A stretch of DNA of 64,000 bases, from NCBI GenBank assembly GCA_933228675.1, contig OW121740.1, forward strand, positions 35,322,292 through 35,386,291, given 5' to 3'. Positions within the stretch are counted from its first letter, which is position 1, and the number at the start of each line of letters is the position of its first letter. The stretch is from Stomorhina lunata (Eukaryota > Arthropoda > Insecta > Diptera > Rhiniidae). The notes beneath the pieces were generated by a model, which saw only the letters and a program-made list of their open reading frames with translations, had not been told where the DNA came from and searched no databases. A program made the position numbers and the translations under genes. Below are positions 1 through 11,079 of the stretch, piece after piece.

Positions 1-655
1 GAAATGTTCTACGAATTTTGCACATAGAGTCAAAGCTTATGCTGGACTGAAGACATATAAAGTCCAAAAGGTTCCAGATCGCAATGCTATAAAGAACTTA
101 GAAGCAAAAAAAAAAGAGCGAAAAAATTGAAGTCTGATTTTATAAAAACATACACCTGTTGTGTGATGGATGATGAAACATACGTACTGGCAGACTTTTC
201 TCAACTTCCTGGTCAAGATTTTTATGTTGCTGATAAACGGGGCAATGTTCGGCAAGAGTTTCGCACAAAAAAACAAACAAAATTCCCTAAGAAGTTTCTC
301 GTGTGGCAAGCTATTTACAGTTGTGGCAAAAGAAGTAAAGTATTTGTGGCATCTGGCACAATAAACACAGAAATTTATATAAAGGAGTGCCTACAAAAAC
401 GGTTGTTACACTTTTTAAGAGAGCACATAGTGACTACATTTTTGTGGCCCGATTTGGCATCATGCCATTATGGAAAAAAGGCACTTGAGTGGTACTCAAA
501 GAATAATGTCATTTTTGTACCACGAGAGGCAAATTCACCTAACTGTCCAGAACTTCGGCCTGTGGAAAGGTATTGGGCTCTGGTAAAAAAGGAATTGAAG
601 AACACAGGAAAGATTTCCAAGAACATTGTTGAATTAGTTTGTCGAAAGTAGCAAA
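1..655 (+). pseudogene. Tc1/mariner-superfamily transposase remnant (DD37E-like), cut by window start
   Basis: This is a DNA transposase fragment. The frame from 127 to 651 reads through a catalytic-domain pattern: MDDETYV near the start (first Asp), WPDLASCHYG (second Asp), then NCPELRPVERYW, whose Glu lies 37 residues after the second Asp. That spacing differs from the classical DD34E of Tc1. The upstream coding part (about 48-126, TYKVQKVPDRNAIKNLEAKK) is in another frame, broken at a poly-A run near 110-120. No ATG precedes the long frame, so it is an old copy and not a start of a gene. The N-terminal half and left terminal repeat are outside the window. I saw no right terminal repeat. 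It could be a different IS630/Tc1 branch; the transposase identity is firm, the subfamily is not. Confidence 0.75.
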
Positions 656-769
656 CTAACAAAGAACAAAAATTTTATGCACCAAAACATTCCCCCTTTT
701 TTGATTAATTAAGATTTTTTGTCGTTTACGATCAATATTTTTCCTGTCGCTTGCGATCTTTTAATCTAA

Positions 770-1330
770 GGACTCGATATTGTGGAATCAAAATCACTTG
801 ATGTTTTAGACATGAAAATACGGTGCGATAAGCCGAATACATTTACGAGTGTTCGAAAGACACATTTAAGTGTCTCGGCTTTTTAAAACAGTCCAGGATG
901 TACTTCATCTTCTTCTGTTATCCTTGACTGCCAGTGGAGCATAGGGCCTCATCTGATGTCTTAATATTTATACCACCTACGTTCGTCCTAAAATGGTGCT
1001 TATATGAGACAGTTCTAGCAATATGGGCTGTGTTTCACAGTTCTATCGCGCATATTCCTACATAGTAGATTTGTCAGTTGATCGCACAGTACGGCGGTGG
1101 AATAAACTCCCAGCAAAATCTTTCCTCCAAATTATACTGCTTCGGTGGCACGAACGGGTCACACCGATCTGTCTTACTTGACTCAACCACTTAACCTAGA
1201 TATCTCGATTTCGATCGGCCGGAACTAGAGATAACAGTGACCTTATGTTCCGAATACCAATCGATGGAGACGTCCGCTATGGCCTGAGTGGCTTCAGTGG
1301 TATAAAATGAGTCTAGACCATCCAAAAGCC
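770..1330 (+). pseudogene. 3' fragment of a jockey-like non-LTR retrotransposon (family LINE-D)
   Basis: Frames around 835-1120 read pieces like CLGFLK and a segment resembling the YTTYIRPKMEYNSH block found after the reverse transcriptase domain of jockey/CR1-like LINEs, later a VDRTVRRWNKLPAK-like stretch. The same block recurs at 28740-28850 and near 61200, so the three belong to one family here. Stops and frame changes are frequent. A 44-bp SINE-B fragment interrupts it at 905-952. Downstream to 1330 the sequence fades into unrecognisable DNA. Confidence 0.5.
905..952 (-). repeat. SINE-B, extreme 3' fragment
   Basis: On the minus strand this reads GAGGCCCTATGCTCCACT...AAGGATAACAGAAGAAG, the same 3' terminus as the longer copies at 3008-3472 and 60614-61102. 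It interrupts LINE-D coding sequence: the uninterrupted relative near 61195 reads cttcatctgat where this copy has the insert flanked on both sides by CATC. This is what a heavily 5'-truncated retroposon would look like. Confidence 0.6.
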
Positions 1331-1339
1331 CCTCGGTTT

Positions 1340-1985
1340 CCTTATTTACATACGTCACTAAGGTTCAGTTCGTCTAGGTCCTCCCTCACTGTTATGTCCT
1401 GTCTTACCCTGAAACTTTCATCCAAGTTTGTACTGTCAGATTTATTTTTGTTTTGTTTAATTTTTTGGTTGAAATCATGACTTGTTCCCACGAGTACAGA
1501 GAAAATAACACACTCTGACCGAAAAGCCCTAGGCACGGTTTTGCAATGACACCGGTACTTGGGGGTTAGTTTAAAGTAGCAACCCACTTATACCTGTTTG
1601 GTCCGCGAGGAATATATTTTTTTTTTTTTTTTTTTCTTTACCATCCACTCATGGAAAGTGGTTCCTCGCCACCTATATACTACAACTTTCCAAAAGGAGC
1701 TGTAACAGATTTTGTTTCAGATTTGATTATTTCTGTGTCTACTAAGAACATTTATACCCACCATCAAAAAGTATGAGAGGCTTTAGAACCAAAACGGATA
1801 ATATGAAATTATACATATTTCTTTTCGAAATAACAAAACACACCAAGGATAGTTTAAACTGCCGTGCAAGTGCCCATGATTCAGCACCATATAATAACAC
1901 GGGTAGTTAAAGCGTTTTATAGGGCGTAATTTTAGTTCTTACGGAGAGGACTTTCCCTAGGACTTTAACCCTAGAGTTAGGTTTA
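1340..1985. other. No gene seen; decayed repeat DNA with a poly-T run
   Basis: Includes a T run at about 1616-1636. Some short stretches may be the N-terminal part of the Tc1-like fossil that becomes recognisable at 1990, but no continuous frame survives. Confidence 0.4.
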
Positions 1986-1989
1986 GGAA

Positions 1990-2210
1990 AATGCAAAATA
2001 AGAGAGAATCAGAGAGACTTTGCCCAACACTGCTCTTAAACACTTATCGAAGTTGGTCAAAGAATGGTTTTAAACACTCTGAATTCTAACCGCAAATCTT
2101 GGACTAACCATTCCATTCTAATCTCCAGATTTAAATCCCATTGAGAATTGTTTCAGAAATAAAGAATACCACACAAAATATTGAAAGTTGATTAAGTTTC
2201 ATACAGCAAC
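1990..2210 (+). pseudogene. Tc1-like transposase fossil (C-terminal part)
   Basis: Across changing frames the segment reads like the Tc1 sequence around its second and third catalytic residues: a KLVKEWF-like piece, an LDWPFHS-like piece, then PDLNPIEN with the catalytic Glu. Several frameshifts and stops separate them. PDLNPIEN is the diagnostic Tc1 motif. No terminal inverted repeat was found nearby. Confidence 0.5.
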
Positions 2211-2219
2211 ATTTGTATG

Positions 2220-2742
2220 TAGTTAGTTTGGTTTTTGTTTTAATAGTAAAGAAATGCAATGAAATTGTTGTTTATTCAAATAAAGATACTTTAAAAAAAA
2301 AAAATTTAAGTTTCTTCGGTTTCAAACAATATGTACTACAAAAAGGAGTTAAATCTTTTTTGGTATAACTTGGAAACGGAGTTGAACTTATCTGGGCCTT
2401 AATCTAAAAGTCTTTCGGTGTGGAAAAAGGCATTATTGATGAAATATCTTCTTAATGATACGCAAATACTTAAACTGAAAAAAATGTTCAGATATGAAGT
2501 GATCAGAGAAGGTACGTTTGGCAAAAGGCTGTTGAAAATGGCGGAGGACCAAATGTGAAACATAAATTTAGTGCCAATGACAACACAGTTCAAAGCATAA
2601 GAGCTTTTTCGAACAATGAAATTCCCGTAAAACTATTCTTCACATTTGTTTATAATATAGGAATCAATTTACAATGAAAAATTAAATCACGGGGAATTGA
2701 ACTTATCAGAATGTTTAAAATGATATTTGAAAATAAGTCTAT
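2220..2742. other. No gene seen
   Basis: AT-rich sequence with an A run at 2294-2304. No long coding frame with recognisable content and no clear repeat relation within the window. Confidence 0.4.
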
Positions 2743-2973
2743 CAGGTATGTGATGGACATTTTTCGTTTTCAAATCGATCGATTTCAGACATATTTTTTT
2801 AGCTAATTTTCGGTTATTTCCCCCAAAAAAATGAAAATTTTGGTTTTAATCCTTTTGACTGATATTTTATCTTTGATTTGGTTTGAATTTTTTGGAAAAA
2901 TAACCAAAAATTATCTCAAAAATATATCTAAAATCGATCGATTTGAAAACGATCGTTTTCTATCACATACCTG
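2743..2973. mobile_element. MITE-1, palindromic element with ATCGATCGAT motif
   Basis: The two ends are inverted repeats: CAGGTATGTGATGG at the left, and its complement (CTATCACATACCTG) at the right. Inside each arm sits AAATCGATCGATTT, then an AT-rich spacer with TAATTTTCGGTTATTT mirrored by AAATAACCAAAAATTA. The whole is a near-palindrome of about 230 bp with no coding capacity, typical of a MITE. Related copies are at 16246-16479 and, as a half, at about 8572-8650. Flanks TAT/TAT suggest a 2-3 bp target duplication. Confidence 0.75.
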
Positions 2974-3007
2974 TATAATTTATTTCGCAAACGTTACCAA
3001 ACAGTTG

Positions 3008-3472
3008 TTCTTCTTCTGTTATCCTTGACTCTCAGTGGAGCATAGGGCCTCAAATGGATGCAAATAGGATGCAGTTGCTGCCTGGGGTTCCGGCAAACAG
3101 GTGATACATCCTGGAAACCTGAGCAACCTAGTTGAAGATGCGGTAAACAATCCGAGTGAGATTCTAGGTCAGGGCTAACGTGAGGGGGAGTTATCCGACA
3201 TATTTGGTCTAAGAGTCTAAAATAATTGTTTTTGGTAAAGTACGAAACTGTTGCGTCTGTTCAACATGTAAGTTGCGGCTCGCTTTACAAACGTGGCTCT
3301 CGTCTTTAGACTCATCATCCATCGACTTAGCACTTACGATGTTTTAAGCATGGAAAGAAGAGCATACTACTCCAAGGGGTAATCAAGCGAGAAATCCCCC
3401 TGCTACGGTAGCTGGCACTAGGATTTTGGAGGTGCCTAATATATGCAAGAACATCCGGATGAATGAAACCAG
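3008..3472 (-). mobile_element. SINE-B copy with inverted 5' part
   Basis: The minus strand ends with the SINE-B 3' terminus (GAGGCCCTATGCTCCACTG...AACAGAAGAAGAA, at 3008-3053). The remaining 420 bp are the same body as in the copy at 60614-61102 but in the opposite orientation relative to that terminus. The body carries a tRNA B-box-like sequence (GAGTTTGATTC in the better copy). Inversion of the 5' part while the 3' end stays in place is the hallmark of twin-primed LINE-driven retroposition. Confidence 0.65.
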
Positions 3473-3479
3473 ACAACTA

Positions 3480-4975
3480 TACTGACATAATATATTAAAT
3501 ACCTGTTGCAAATGGATGGTGGAACCACTTAAAAACTCACCTATTCTCAACTCAAAATTGAATTTAATTTTGGTTAAATGTCAAACGCCTTTGATCTTTG
3601 TAATGAGTTCATTACAATATAACAAAGTTAAGAAATGATCAAAACGTGTTTTTCAAATCGAATAAAATTGCAATTAAGAACAAAACGAAGTTCAATAACA
3701 TTTGAGTAAATAGAATGTGAAAATTAAAATGTGAACCTTTTTTCTTCACTGCCACAACAGAAACTCAATTCAATTGTTTGATATTTACATGCATATATGC
3801 ATTTTTTCTTTTGACAAACAAAGAATGTAAATTTAAATTCAAGTAAATATTCAAAAAAATTATTAAATTTTGATTTTGAAAATAAAAACTAATGGCAACA
3901 TTGTGGTAGATTCATTAATAAAATTGAAACTAGAGAAATGGCGCAAAACAAAAACTATTGACACACACTGTAAATTAATGCAAAGCTTTTGTTGGCAAAG
4001 GCATTCCCTAATAATATATTTATTGTATAAACAAATTTCCTCGTAGTAAACAAATATATTAACATATAATTATGCATTTTTATACAATAAAAGTACTTGA
4101 AGCAAAAAATAAATAAAACAAGCCACAGACAAGTTCATTCAACTTAAATATTAAATACACAAAATAAAAAAGAAACGAGTATCAAGTCCGTAGACACAAT
4201 CATCATCATCGTTATGTATTTGCAAATAAATTTCGGCCTGGTGCATTTTTTGCTTTTATAATGCACACAAAAGTTGCCAATAGATTCCCACTTTTAATTC
4301 CACAATAAACTCCATAATGTTAAGATGACCGGTCTTAATGCAAAAAAAAAAACATTTAACTTACCTTGGTTAACAAGTTTTATAGTTTTGCTTTTTAAGA
4401 ATTCTTTTAATAAATATGCAAATTAAATTTTATACTTTTCTTCTGACAATTCACTTTTTACTTCAACTGTATTCACAAAATGTTTGCAACGGAATATGCG
4501 TTTATTGCGAATTTTTTCTTTCTTTGCAAAAAAAAGAAAAAACTAATGAAATGTGCCGCAATTTTTTTATCAAAACAATATAACACAGTTTTCTCTTTTC
4601 CTCTTACCTGTTTGCAGCTTTCTTGTGTTTGTGTGGAAGAGATAGTTATAGGAACTGTGAAATAAGCGCGCAACGCGAACGTACGTCAAGATGACGTGCT
4701 TGAGTAACAACAAAATTTCATGTAAAATCCATCATGCCTGCAAGCTAAACGAATTTGATAGTCAAATATAAATATCAAGCCTATTTGATAGCGTCAAAAT
4801 AATAAAACAGGGATGTTAAATGATTACTTCTTGATAATTTAATGATGCCGGACTAGACAGTTTGCAGAAAAATTGTATATCATTTTACATTTTTTTTTAA
4901 AGTTCATATACATAATTTGGTATGAATAATTGACGTATATCTAGTATTTATTGTTTTTACAGTTGTTGTAACAGC
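3480..4975. other. No gene seen; AT-rich intergenic DNA
   Basis: Many A/T runs. A GC-richer spot at 4664-4710 (GCGCGCAACGCGAACGTACG) could be part of a promoter but nothing downstream is recognised. No family-level hit in any frame. Confidence 0.4.
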
Positions 4976-4979
4976 TCTA

Positions 4980-6040
4980 ACATTTACAATTTTATAATTT
5001 TGTTTTTATCTGTTTGGAAATCAAGGCCAAAAAATTGTTCTACTTCTACTGGATGAGTCCACAAATCCTCAGGACTAACTGAAGTTGGGTTGGCGGTACA
5101 GTTGAAAATGTGGGGGAATCATGAGGACCCCGACCACAAGCTGGGCATATGTTCGGGACGGCACGGTCTATGCGGGACCAAAAGATATTTAATCTGTTGC
5201 TCCATCCCGATCTTTGTTGAGCCAGAACGACTCTTATTTTCCGCGACAGGTTCTTTTCTTCTCTGATATGGGCGACCTCCTAGTGCAACATTCATGCTAT
5301 AACCTGAAATCGCGGAGTTGGTGGCGTCTTTACTCTCATAGCTAAATTGAACACATCTGTGTTTTAGATCACACCATTCGGGGTCAATAGTGAATTAAAA
5401 CCGTATGTTTACAAATTGAAATCGAATGTTTTCAATATTGCAACACAAAAAGTGTACCGCATTTGTACCAGTTTAATACCGAAGGAAATTGAATTGGAAA
5501 CGCTTCTTTTTCAAATTGTAAACATACGGTGATGATATGAAAAAAAGAAGAAGAAATCCTATAAGTAATAAGCCATGACATATTTCTATATGAATTATTC
5601 TACATCAATATTTTACCTTTGACAAAATAACATATGAGTGAGAGAAGACTTTTCATTACCATTAAACCCTTCTTGTTCTTTTGATGGAAGAGACATTTCA
5701 TATTCAGAAACATAAGTTGTGTTGGATAAAATCATTAAACTTACCTTTGACTTTTTGCAAACATGGTGGCACAGCTCCGTTAAGTCCTCCTTTTTAAGTA
5801 CCTCAATTACTCCTGCTTCTAATTATTAATAACTTGACGTCGTCCACTAACTTCTTGTTCTCCAACTCCTCGTTCACCAAAACTTTATTTGGCTATGACT
5901 TTAGAGACACGTGTCGGTAAATGACTAAGTAACATATGTTTTCTGTTGTAAACGCACGTTTTCAATTATAAAACCGGCGGTATCAAAAATCGATATACCA
6001 TTTGTTTTCAATTTGACAACGACCAGTGACGATTTTGCAA
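4980..6040. other. No intact gene; degraded interspersed repeats
   Basis: The 5030-5330 part is less AT-rich and has the look of a decayed retroelement coding region on the minus strand, but I could not read a family motif with confidence. The 5400-5980 part is AT-rich with two spots echoing each other (ACCGTATGTTTACAATT-type at 5400 and 5520, inverted). Confidence 0.3.
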
Positions 6041-6042
6041 CG

Positions 6043-6700
6043 TCATTTTTCTATGAGTGTGTGAATGTTGTTTAATGCCGCCATGTACGAGGTATGATCT
6101 AAAGGATCAAGTACGTATCTTCGTATGCTATCCTTATACACGCAAAGATCTTTCCTGCCATGAACCGGTGAAGATGCCAACTGTGTGATGTTAAAGTTTG
6201 GATGATTTCTCCGATGACATCTCAAAAGGAACTGCTGAGATAGCATAATGTTGTGTTCTTTTACTTTAGGGATCTATGTTTCCTCATTAAGATGATGTGG
6301 TGAAGTAATTTGTAGGCAGCATGTTATAGTTGTTAGGATTTTGCATTTTGGCAGCATTGAATATTTCTCCACTTTGCGACGCTGACCGAACAATCGCTTT
6401 ATAGATAGACTCTTTGTCCATTTCCCAAGTACTGCCGGCTTGTGCTTTAAGGATCTTGTTTCTATATCGCAATTTATGCACGACAGTTGTGGCATGTGCT
6501 GACGAAGTAAAAAGGCTGTCGAGTGTGACTGCCATAATTTTTGGAATTGGTACACCATCGATCTCGACGCCAACATGTTGGCTTACCTCTTTTGTCCATG
6601 TGGTAAATAGGGTAGCTAAGGATTTAATTGGTTGTATCTTCAGGTTACGTTCAGTGAAGAAATTGTGGATGATACCGAGATAACGATTCACCTTACCGCA
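6043..6700 (-). pseudogene. jockey-like LINE, region after reverse transcriptase
   Basis: Minus-strand frames read a conserved post-RT region of jockey-clade elements: MNRYLGIIHNFFTERNLKIQ, then SLATLFTTWTKEVS, VEIDGVPIPK, VTLDSLFTSSAH, LRYRNKILKAQAGSTW, and, after frame shifts, QQFLLRCHRRNHPN and DPLDH. The same ATLFTTWT block recurs at about 43990-44040 and near 44240 on the plus strand. Frames are broken at least twice, so it is a 5'-truncated dead copy. Confidence 0.75.
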
Positions 6701-6748
6701 AAGGTTTTACACATTATGGCCGGTTGCCATTATTGTGAAGCATATCGT

Positions 6749-7045
6749 CGTTAGAACAGATAATTTTTTTGATAGTGGGACCATGGCTATTGAAATTCGT
6801 CAAAATCGATCCATTATTTATGGTACCTCCCATAGGTCTTACTTCCAGGAATTGATATTTTGGCCACAAATATCCATATTTTTACATGAAATTTAAAACA
6901 AATACTGCTTATGCAAACTAAAATCACTGCACTAAATTTCGTTGAAATCGGTCCACATTTGGACATAGCTCCCATACAAACTCTTATATGAAGGATATCT
7001 GGGGCTTGACCGACTATAAAACTTTCCTACATGTTTTCCTCATAA
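6749..7045 (+). repeat. Repeat-E fragment
   Basis: Closely matches the middle of the dispersed repeat at 52285-53070: AGTGGGACCATGGCTATTGA and GGTACCTCCCATAGGTC occur in both, with the same spacing. Non-coding. It ends with the TTGACCGACTATA piece of the element's right end. It lies about 190 bp upstream of the mRpL40 start codon, so it borders that promoter. Confidence 0.7.
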
Positions 7046-7235
7046 AAAATACGCTAATATGAAAATCGCTGACATTTAAAAAAAATATTTCAATTGTCAA
7101 CACACTGCAAGTCAACAGCTGACCTGTGTTATGCAAACGGTTGTCAAATTTGACAATACTTTTTTAATATAACTTATGTTCAGAATTCTGAAAAAAATAT
7201 TTTTTTCTCTGATAAACTAAAAGTTATTAACAAAA

Positions 7236-7931
7236 ATGTCATTATTAAATGCTTTCTCAAGGTAAGAAATAAAGGAAATTAAGTCGTATGAATTAATACA
7301 AAATTGCATGTCCATTTAGATTAAGCCTTCAAACAACATCAGTGCTGAGACAACCCAATGCCTGGCTGCACTCCACACCGGTCTTGTGTGCTGAACCTCT
7401 TAAGAAAAAGAAGAAATTGGATCCTCAAGTCGTTAAACAACGAGAGGACAGACGTAAAAAGAAAATAGAAAAACAAATTAGACGTTTGGAAAAGAATGCC
7501 CGGCAATTGAAGCCTGTCGAAGAGTTGGAAGTTCCCTTGGATTTGTTAGATGAACAAAAGTGTGTAACATGTCTTAAAAATGTAACAAACGCATAACAAA
7601 GATGATATTTTATTTCAGACAACGTGCCCGCAAGTTGGCACCCTTAAGCGAAACTGAATTGGAGCATAGAGTCCAGTTGAATAAACAATGGGCCCGTTAT
7701 AGACACGAGCAAAAAATACAAGACTTTCAAATTATTGACCGCGTATTGCAATCGCAACGTAAAGCCCTACAAGAATTGCGTTTGGAATCCGAAGAACTCT
7801 ATCAAGAAGCTATACAACCAGATATGTCCCTTTTACCGGTGACGTTGAAGGGTCCCGTAGCTACTCCACCTATTAAGGATTATGCATCACCAGATGGTGA
7901 ATACATTTTAGAAACTAAGAAATGGGATTAA
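7236..7931 (+). CDS. mRpL40: Mitochondrial large-subunit ribosomal protein L40
   Basis: A structural protein of the mitochondrial 39S ribosomal subunit, made in the cytosol and imported. Three exons: 7236-7261, 7320-7559 and 7619-7931, joined by GT-AG introns of 58 and 59 nt; the product is 192 aa, near the family's usual length. The start MSLLNAFSR is chosen because the donor GTAAGA and acceptor TTTAG restore the frame into LSLQTTSVLRQPNAW, giving a short Arg/Ser-rich mitochondrial presequence ending near WLHSTPVLCA. Next comes a basic KKKKK and KKKIEKQIRRLEK segment, then a coiled-coil-like RARKLAPLSETELEHR...RYRHEQ region and the C-terminal PPIKDY...GEY block typical of L40. Repeat-E debris lies upstream and a satellite downstream. 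No defects seen. Confidence 0.9.
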
Positions 7932-8005
7932 TGTTGATTGTTAGTTGAAGAAATTTCTCGTTTAATAGGAATTAAAAGGTACTACAATTATTACAATATT
8001 ATTAC

Positions 8006-8011
8006 AATAAA
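8006..8011 (+). promoter_or_regulatory. Probable polyadenylation signal of mRpL40
   Basis: AATAAA 75 nt after the mRpL40 stop codon, in AT-rich DNA. Position fits a short 3' UTR ending before the satellite. Confidence 0.5.
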
Positions 8012-8084
8012 ATAGAAATGTTATATCATAATTCCAATTAAAATATGTTATCAAATTTAAAAAATATTGTTCAAATTTAATAGC

Positions 8085-9565
8085 CCTGCAAAAACAAAAA
8101 AGTATAGACATTTTTTTCACTATAAAAACTTTTCTATAGAAAATTTTCTCATATTTTTTTGTAGAAAATAGCCCTGCAAAAACAAAAAAGTATAGAAAAT
8201 TTTTTCACTATAAAAACTTTTCTATAGAAAACTTTCTCATTACAAAAATTTTTTTTATAGAAAATTTTTGTAATAAAACATTTTTCTATAGAAAATTTTT
8301 TTATTAAAAAAAATTTTCTATAGAAAATTTTTTCATAATAAATTTTTCTATAGATAATTTTTTCATTATAAACATTTTTCTACAGAAAATTTTTTCAATA
8401 TAAAAATTTTTCTACAGAAAATTCTTTCATTATAAAATTTTTTCTATAGAAAATTTTTTAATTATGAAAATTTTTGTATAGAAAATTGTTTATGAAAATA
8501 ATGTTTTTTATTATAAAAACTGTAGTTTTGAGATTTTCTTAAAGGTTTTATGATTTACTAAAAGTATTAATCGGGTATGTGATAGAAATCGATCGATTTC
8601 GCATATTTTTGAGATAATTTGTCCCATTTTCACAAAAAAAATCAAACCACATTTTATAGTTACTATTTTCTATAGAAAATTTTTCATTATAAAAATTTCT
8701 CTATAGAAAATTTTTCATTGTAGATTTTTCTAGAAAATTTTTTATTATAAAAATTTTTTTATAGAAAATTTTTTATTATAAAAATTTTTCTATAGAAAAT
8801 TTTTTTATAAAAATTTTTCTATAGAAAATTTTTTATTATAAAAATTTTTCTATAAAAAATTTTTTATTATAAAAATTTTTCTATAGAAAATTTTTTATTA
8901 TAAAAATTTTTCTATATAAAAATTTTTATTATAAAAATTTTTCTATATAAAAATTTTTCTATATAAAAATTTTTCTATTGAAAATTTTTTCATTATAAAA
9001 GTTTTGCCACAGAAAATTTTTTCATTATAAAAATTTTTCTATAGAAATTATTTTAATTATGAAAATTTTTCTATAGAAGTTTTTTTTATCATAAAATTTT
9101 TTCTATAGAAAATTTTGTTATACAAATTTTTCTATAAGACAAATTTTTCTCTAAAAAATGTGTTCCTTATAAAATTTTATTTTTCTATAAAAAAAAATTT
9201 CATTATAAAATTGTATTTTTCTATAGAAAATTTTTTTCATTATAAAAATTTTCTATTAAAAATTTTTTCATTATAAAAATTTTCTATTAAAAATTTTTTC
9301 ATTATAAAAATTTTTCTATTGAAAATTTCTTCAATTTAAAAGATTTGCTACAGAAAATTTTTTCATTATAAAAACTTTTCTATAGAAAATTTTTTAATTA
9401 TGAAAATTTTTGTGTAGAAGTTTTTTTTTATCATTAAAATTTTTTTATAGAAAATTTTTCTATAATACAAATTTTTCTCTAAAAAATTGTTTCCTTATAA
9501 AATTTTATTTTTCTATAAAAAAAATTCATTATAAAATTTTATTTTTTTATTATAAACTTTTCTGT
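8085..9565. repeat. AT-rich satellite, about 30-32 bp unit (CTATAGAAAA type)
   Basis: A tandem array of variants of TTTTTCTATAGAAAATTTTTT followed by CATTATAAAAA. The TTTTCTATAGAAAA core is palindromic. The array also has a near-perfect local duplication of AATAGCCCTGCAAAAACAAA at about 8079 and 8168. Units differ by point changes and small indels, so the array is not young. A half MITE-1 interrupts it near 8572-8650. Confidence 0.85.
8572..8650. repeat. MITE-1 half copy inside satellite
   Basis: GGTATGTGATAGAAATCGATCGATTTC followed by TTTTTGAGATAATTT matches one arm of the elements at 2743 and 16246. The second arm is missing. Its presence inside the array means the satellite existed before this insertion or expanded around it. 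Confidence 0.6.
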
Positions 9566-9982
9566 AGAAAATATTTAAATTAACTCTGATATCCTTGGAA
9601 CTACGATATGAATGATGAATCAGACAACTTTTCATTTTCATTGCATTTATGAATGAATTTATTTGTCTTCTTATATCATGCATTTGCTTGCAAGTATGAA
9701 AATACTTGTCTCATGGAACAACTTAATAACCAATGTCAATGCCTTCTTCAATTGCTGTTCATTCAAGGTAACATCACTTAAATGTATACCTACAATTTTT
9801 GAAACGTCTGTAAAGAGATTTTGTTAACAAAACGATAGACATTTTATGAAAGTGATAGGAAATGTGCAATACTTAAAAGTATGAATGCAGTGTATTTCCT
9901 ACACCATTTACAATGTATTGAACTATAATCCTTAAAAATATTTCAGTTCTATAAAAAAATATACAAAATTGTCGGGATAGTA

Positions 9983-10290
9983 AATATTTATTCAAAAGAA
10001 AAATTATTCGCATTTTATCCTAGTCTACTGCATTTATTTATTAATGTAATAGATAATTTATTGATAAAAGCCAAAAAAATAAAATATTTAATAATGCGAG
10101 ATTTTTGCTCTGTCTAAAAGTAAAGATACTTCTCCTGTAGATGATGGCCTAACCAACCATAGAAACGGTCGAGATATTGGTTGTCTCCACAAACATTCGT
10201 TGGCTTTAACAATAAATTGTCTATTACATTGATAAATAAATGTAATATACTGGGATTAAGTGCAAATAATTTTTCTTTTGAATAAATATT
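9983..10290. mobile_element. MITE-F, long inverted-repeat element
   Basis: The left arm starts AATATTTATTCAAAAGAAAA and continues for about 75 bp (CATTTATTTATTAATGTAAT). The right arm is its reverse complement with a few mismatches, ending TTTTGAATAAATATT at 10290. The middle carries GGCCTAACCAACCATAGAAAC. The right-hand half recurs at 15117-15240. No coding capacity. Confidence 0.65.
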
Positions 10291-10734
10291 CCTTCCTGTT
10301 CTTTAATAATTATATTAGCCCAGTTCAATCCGTTGCAAATAGTCTAATATCTAATATTTGTAGATCTAATATTTGCAATGGTGTAACTTAGACCTCATAA
10401 AAAACTACTGCATGATGAATATCTTGGACAAATGTTCTATTGTTCTTTCCGTCTTTATTGTTTTTTCCATTGACCCTTTTACAAGTACATACATATCATA
10501 TATTTATCAATATTTAAAAATCTTCTTCAAAACCTTATGCCTTAGATATGCAGAAAAATATGAAAACTAAAACTATAAACAATTTTCTAGTTGCTCTTTT
10601 AAACCATTTTCCACCATAGACAAAAAAAATCCTAAACACCAAAAGAGCATATTTATAAAGACCCCAGATTAGTTCTCTAGCAACGGTCATTTGAAACACA
10701 ACGATAACATTCATAATTTTAAGTATTCGATATT

Positions 10735-11071
10735 ATGTCACTCCAATTAACAATTGATAAACTTAAGGGCTTAGACAATTACAAGGCCTGGTCAATGACA
10801 GTGCGAGCCTATCTGGAAGTCGAAGATTTGTGGAGTGTTGTCGAAACGGGCCCGGATGGTAGTGAAGAAGTTGGTTTTTTTGTTCAAAATATCTTTAAGA
10901 TTTTGTTTTACTTTCTATATTTCTCATCGATTTTAGAGTCTTCAAAAAGATAAACGTGCAAAATTTATAATTTTGTGTTTAATTGAGCAGAAATTGTGTC
11001 AATTTATGGTCAGCATACGCACAGCTAAGGATCTATGGGCCTATTTGAAGAAACAACATTCCCTGCGGTGA
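10735..11071 (+). CDS. Gag-like mini-gene A (Copia-type Gag N-terminal domain), 89 aa
   Basis: Two exons, 10735-10869 (exactly 45 codons) and 10937-11071, with a 67-nt phase-0 intron ending TTTTAG. The donor reads GTTGGT, weaker than in its relatives. The protein begins MSLQLTIDKLKGLDNYKAWS, then VRAYLEVEDLWSVV; exon 2 reads KDKRAKFIILCLIEQKL and later AKDLWAYLKKQH. The pattern (K-L-x-G-x-NY-x-W, YL-x-x-LW-x-V, K-x-x-A-x-x-I-x-L-x-L, A-x-x-W-x-x-L) is that of the N-terminal region of Copia-type Gag polyproteins. No zinc knuckle, protease or integrase follows, and no LTR flanks it. It is the first of three tandem genes with identical exon-1 length. Function unknown; a domesticated capsid-like protein is an inference. 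Confidence 0.7.
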
Positions 11072-11079
11072 ATTTTTTT

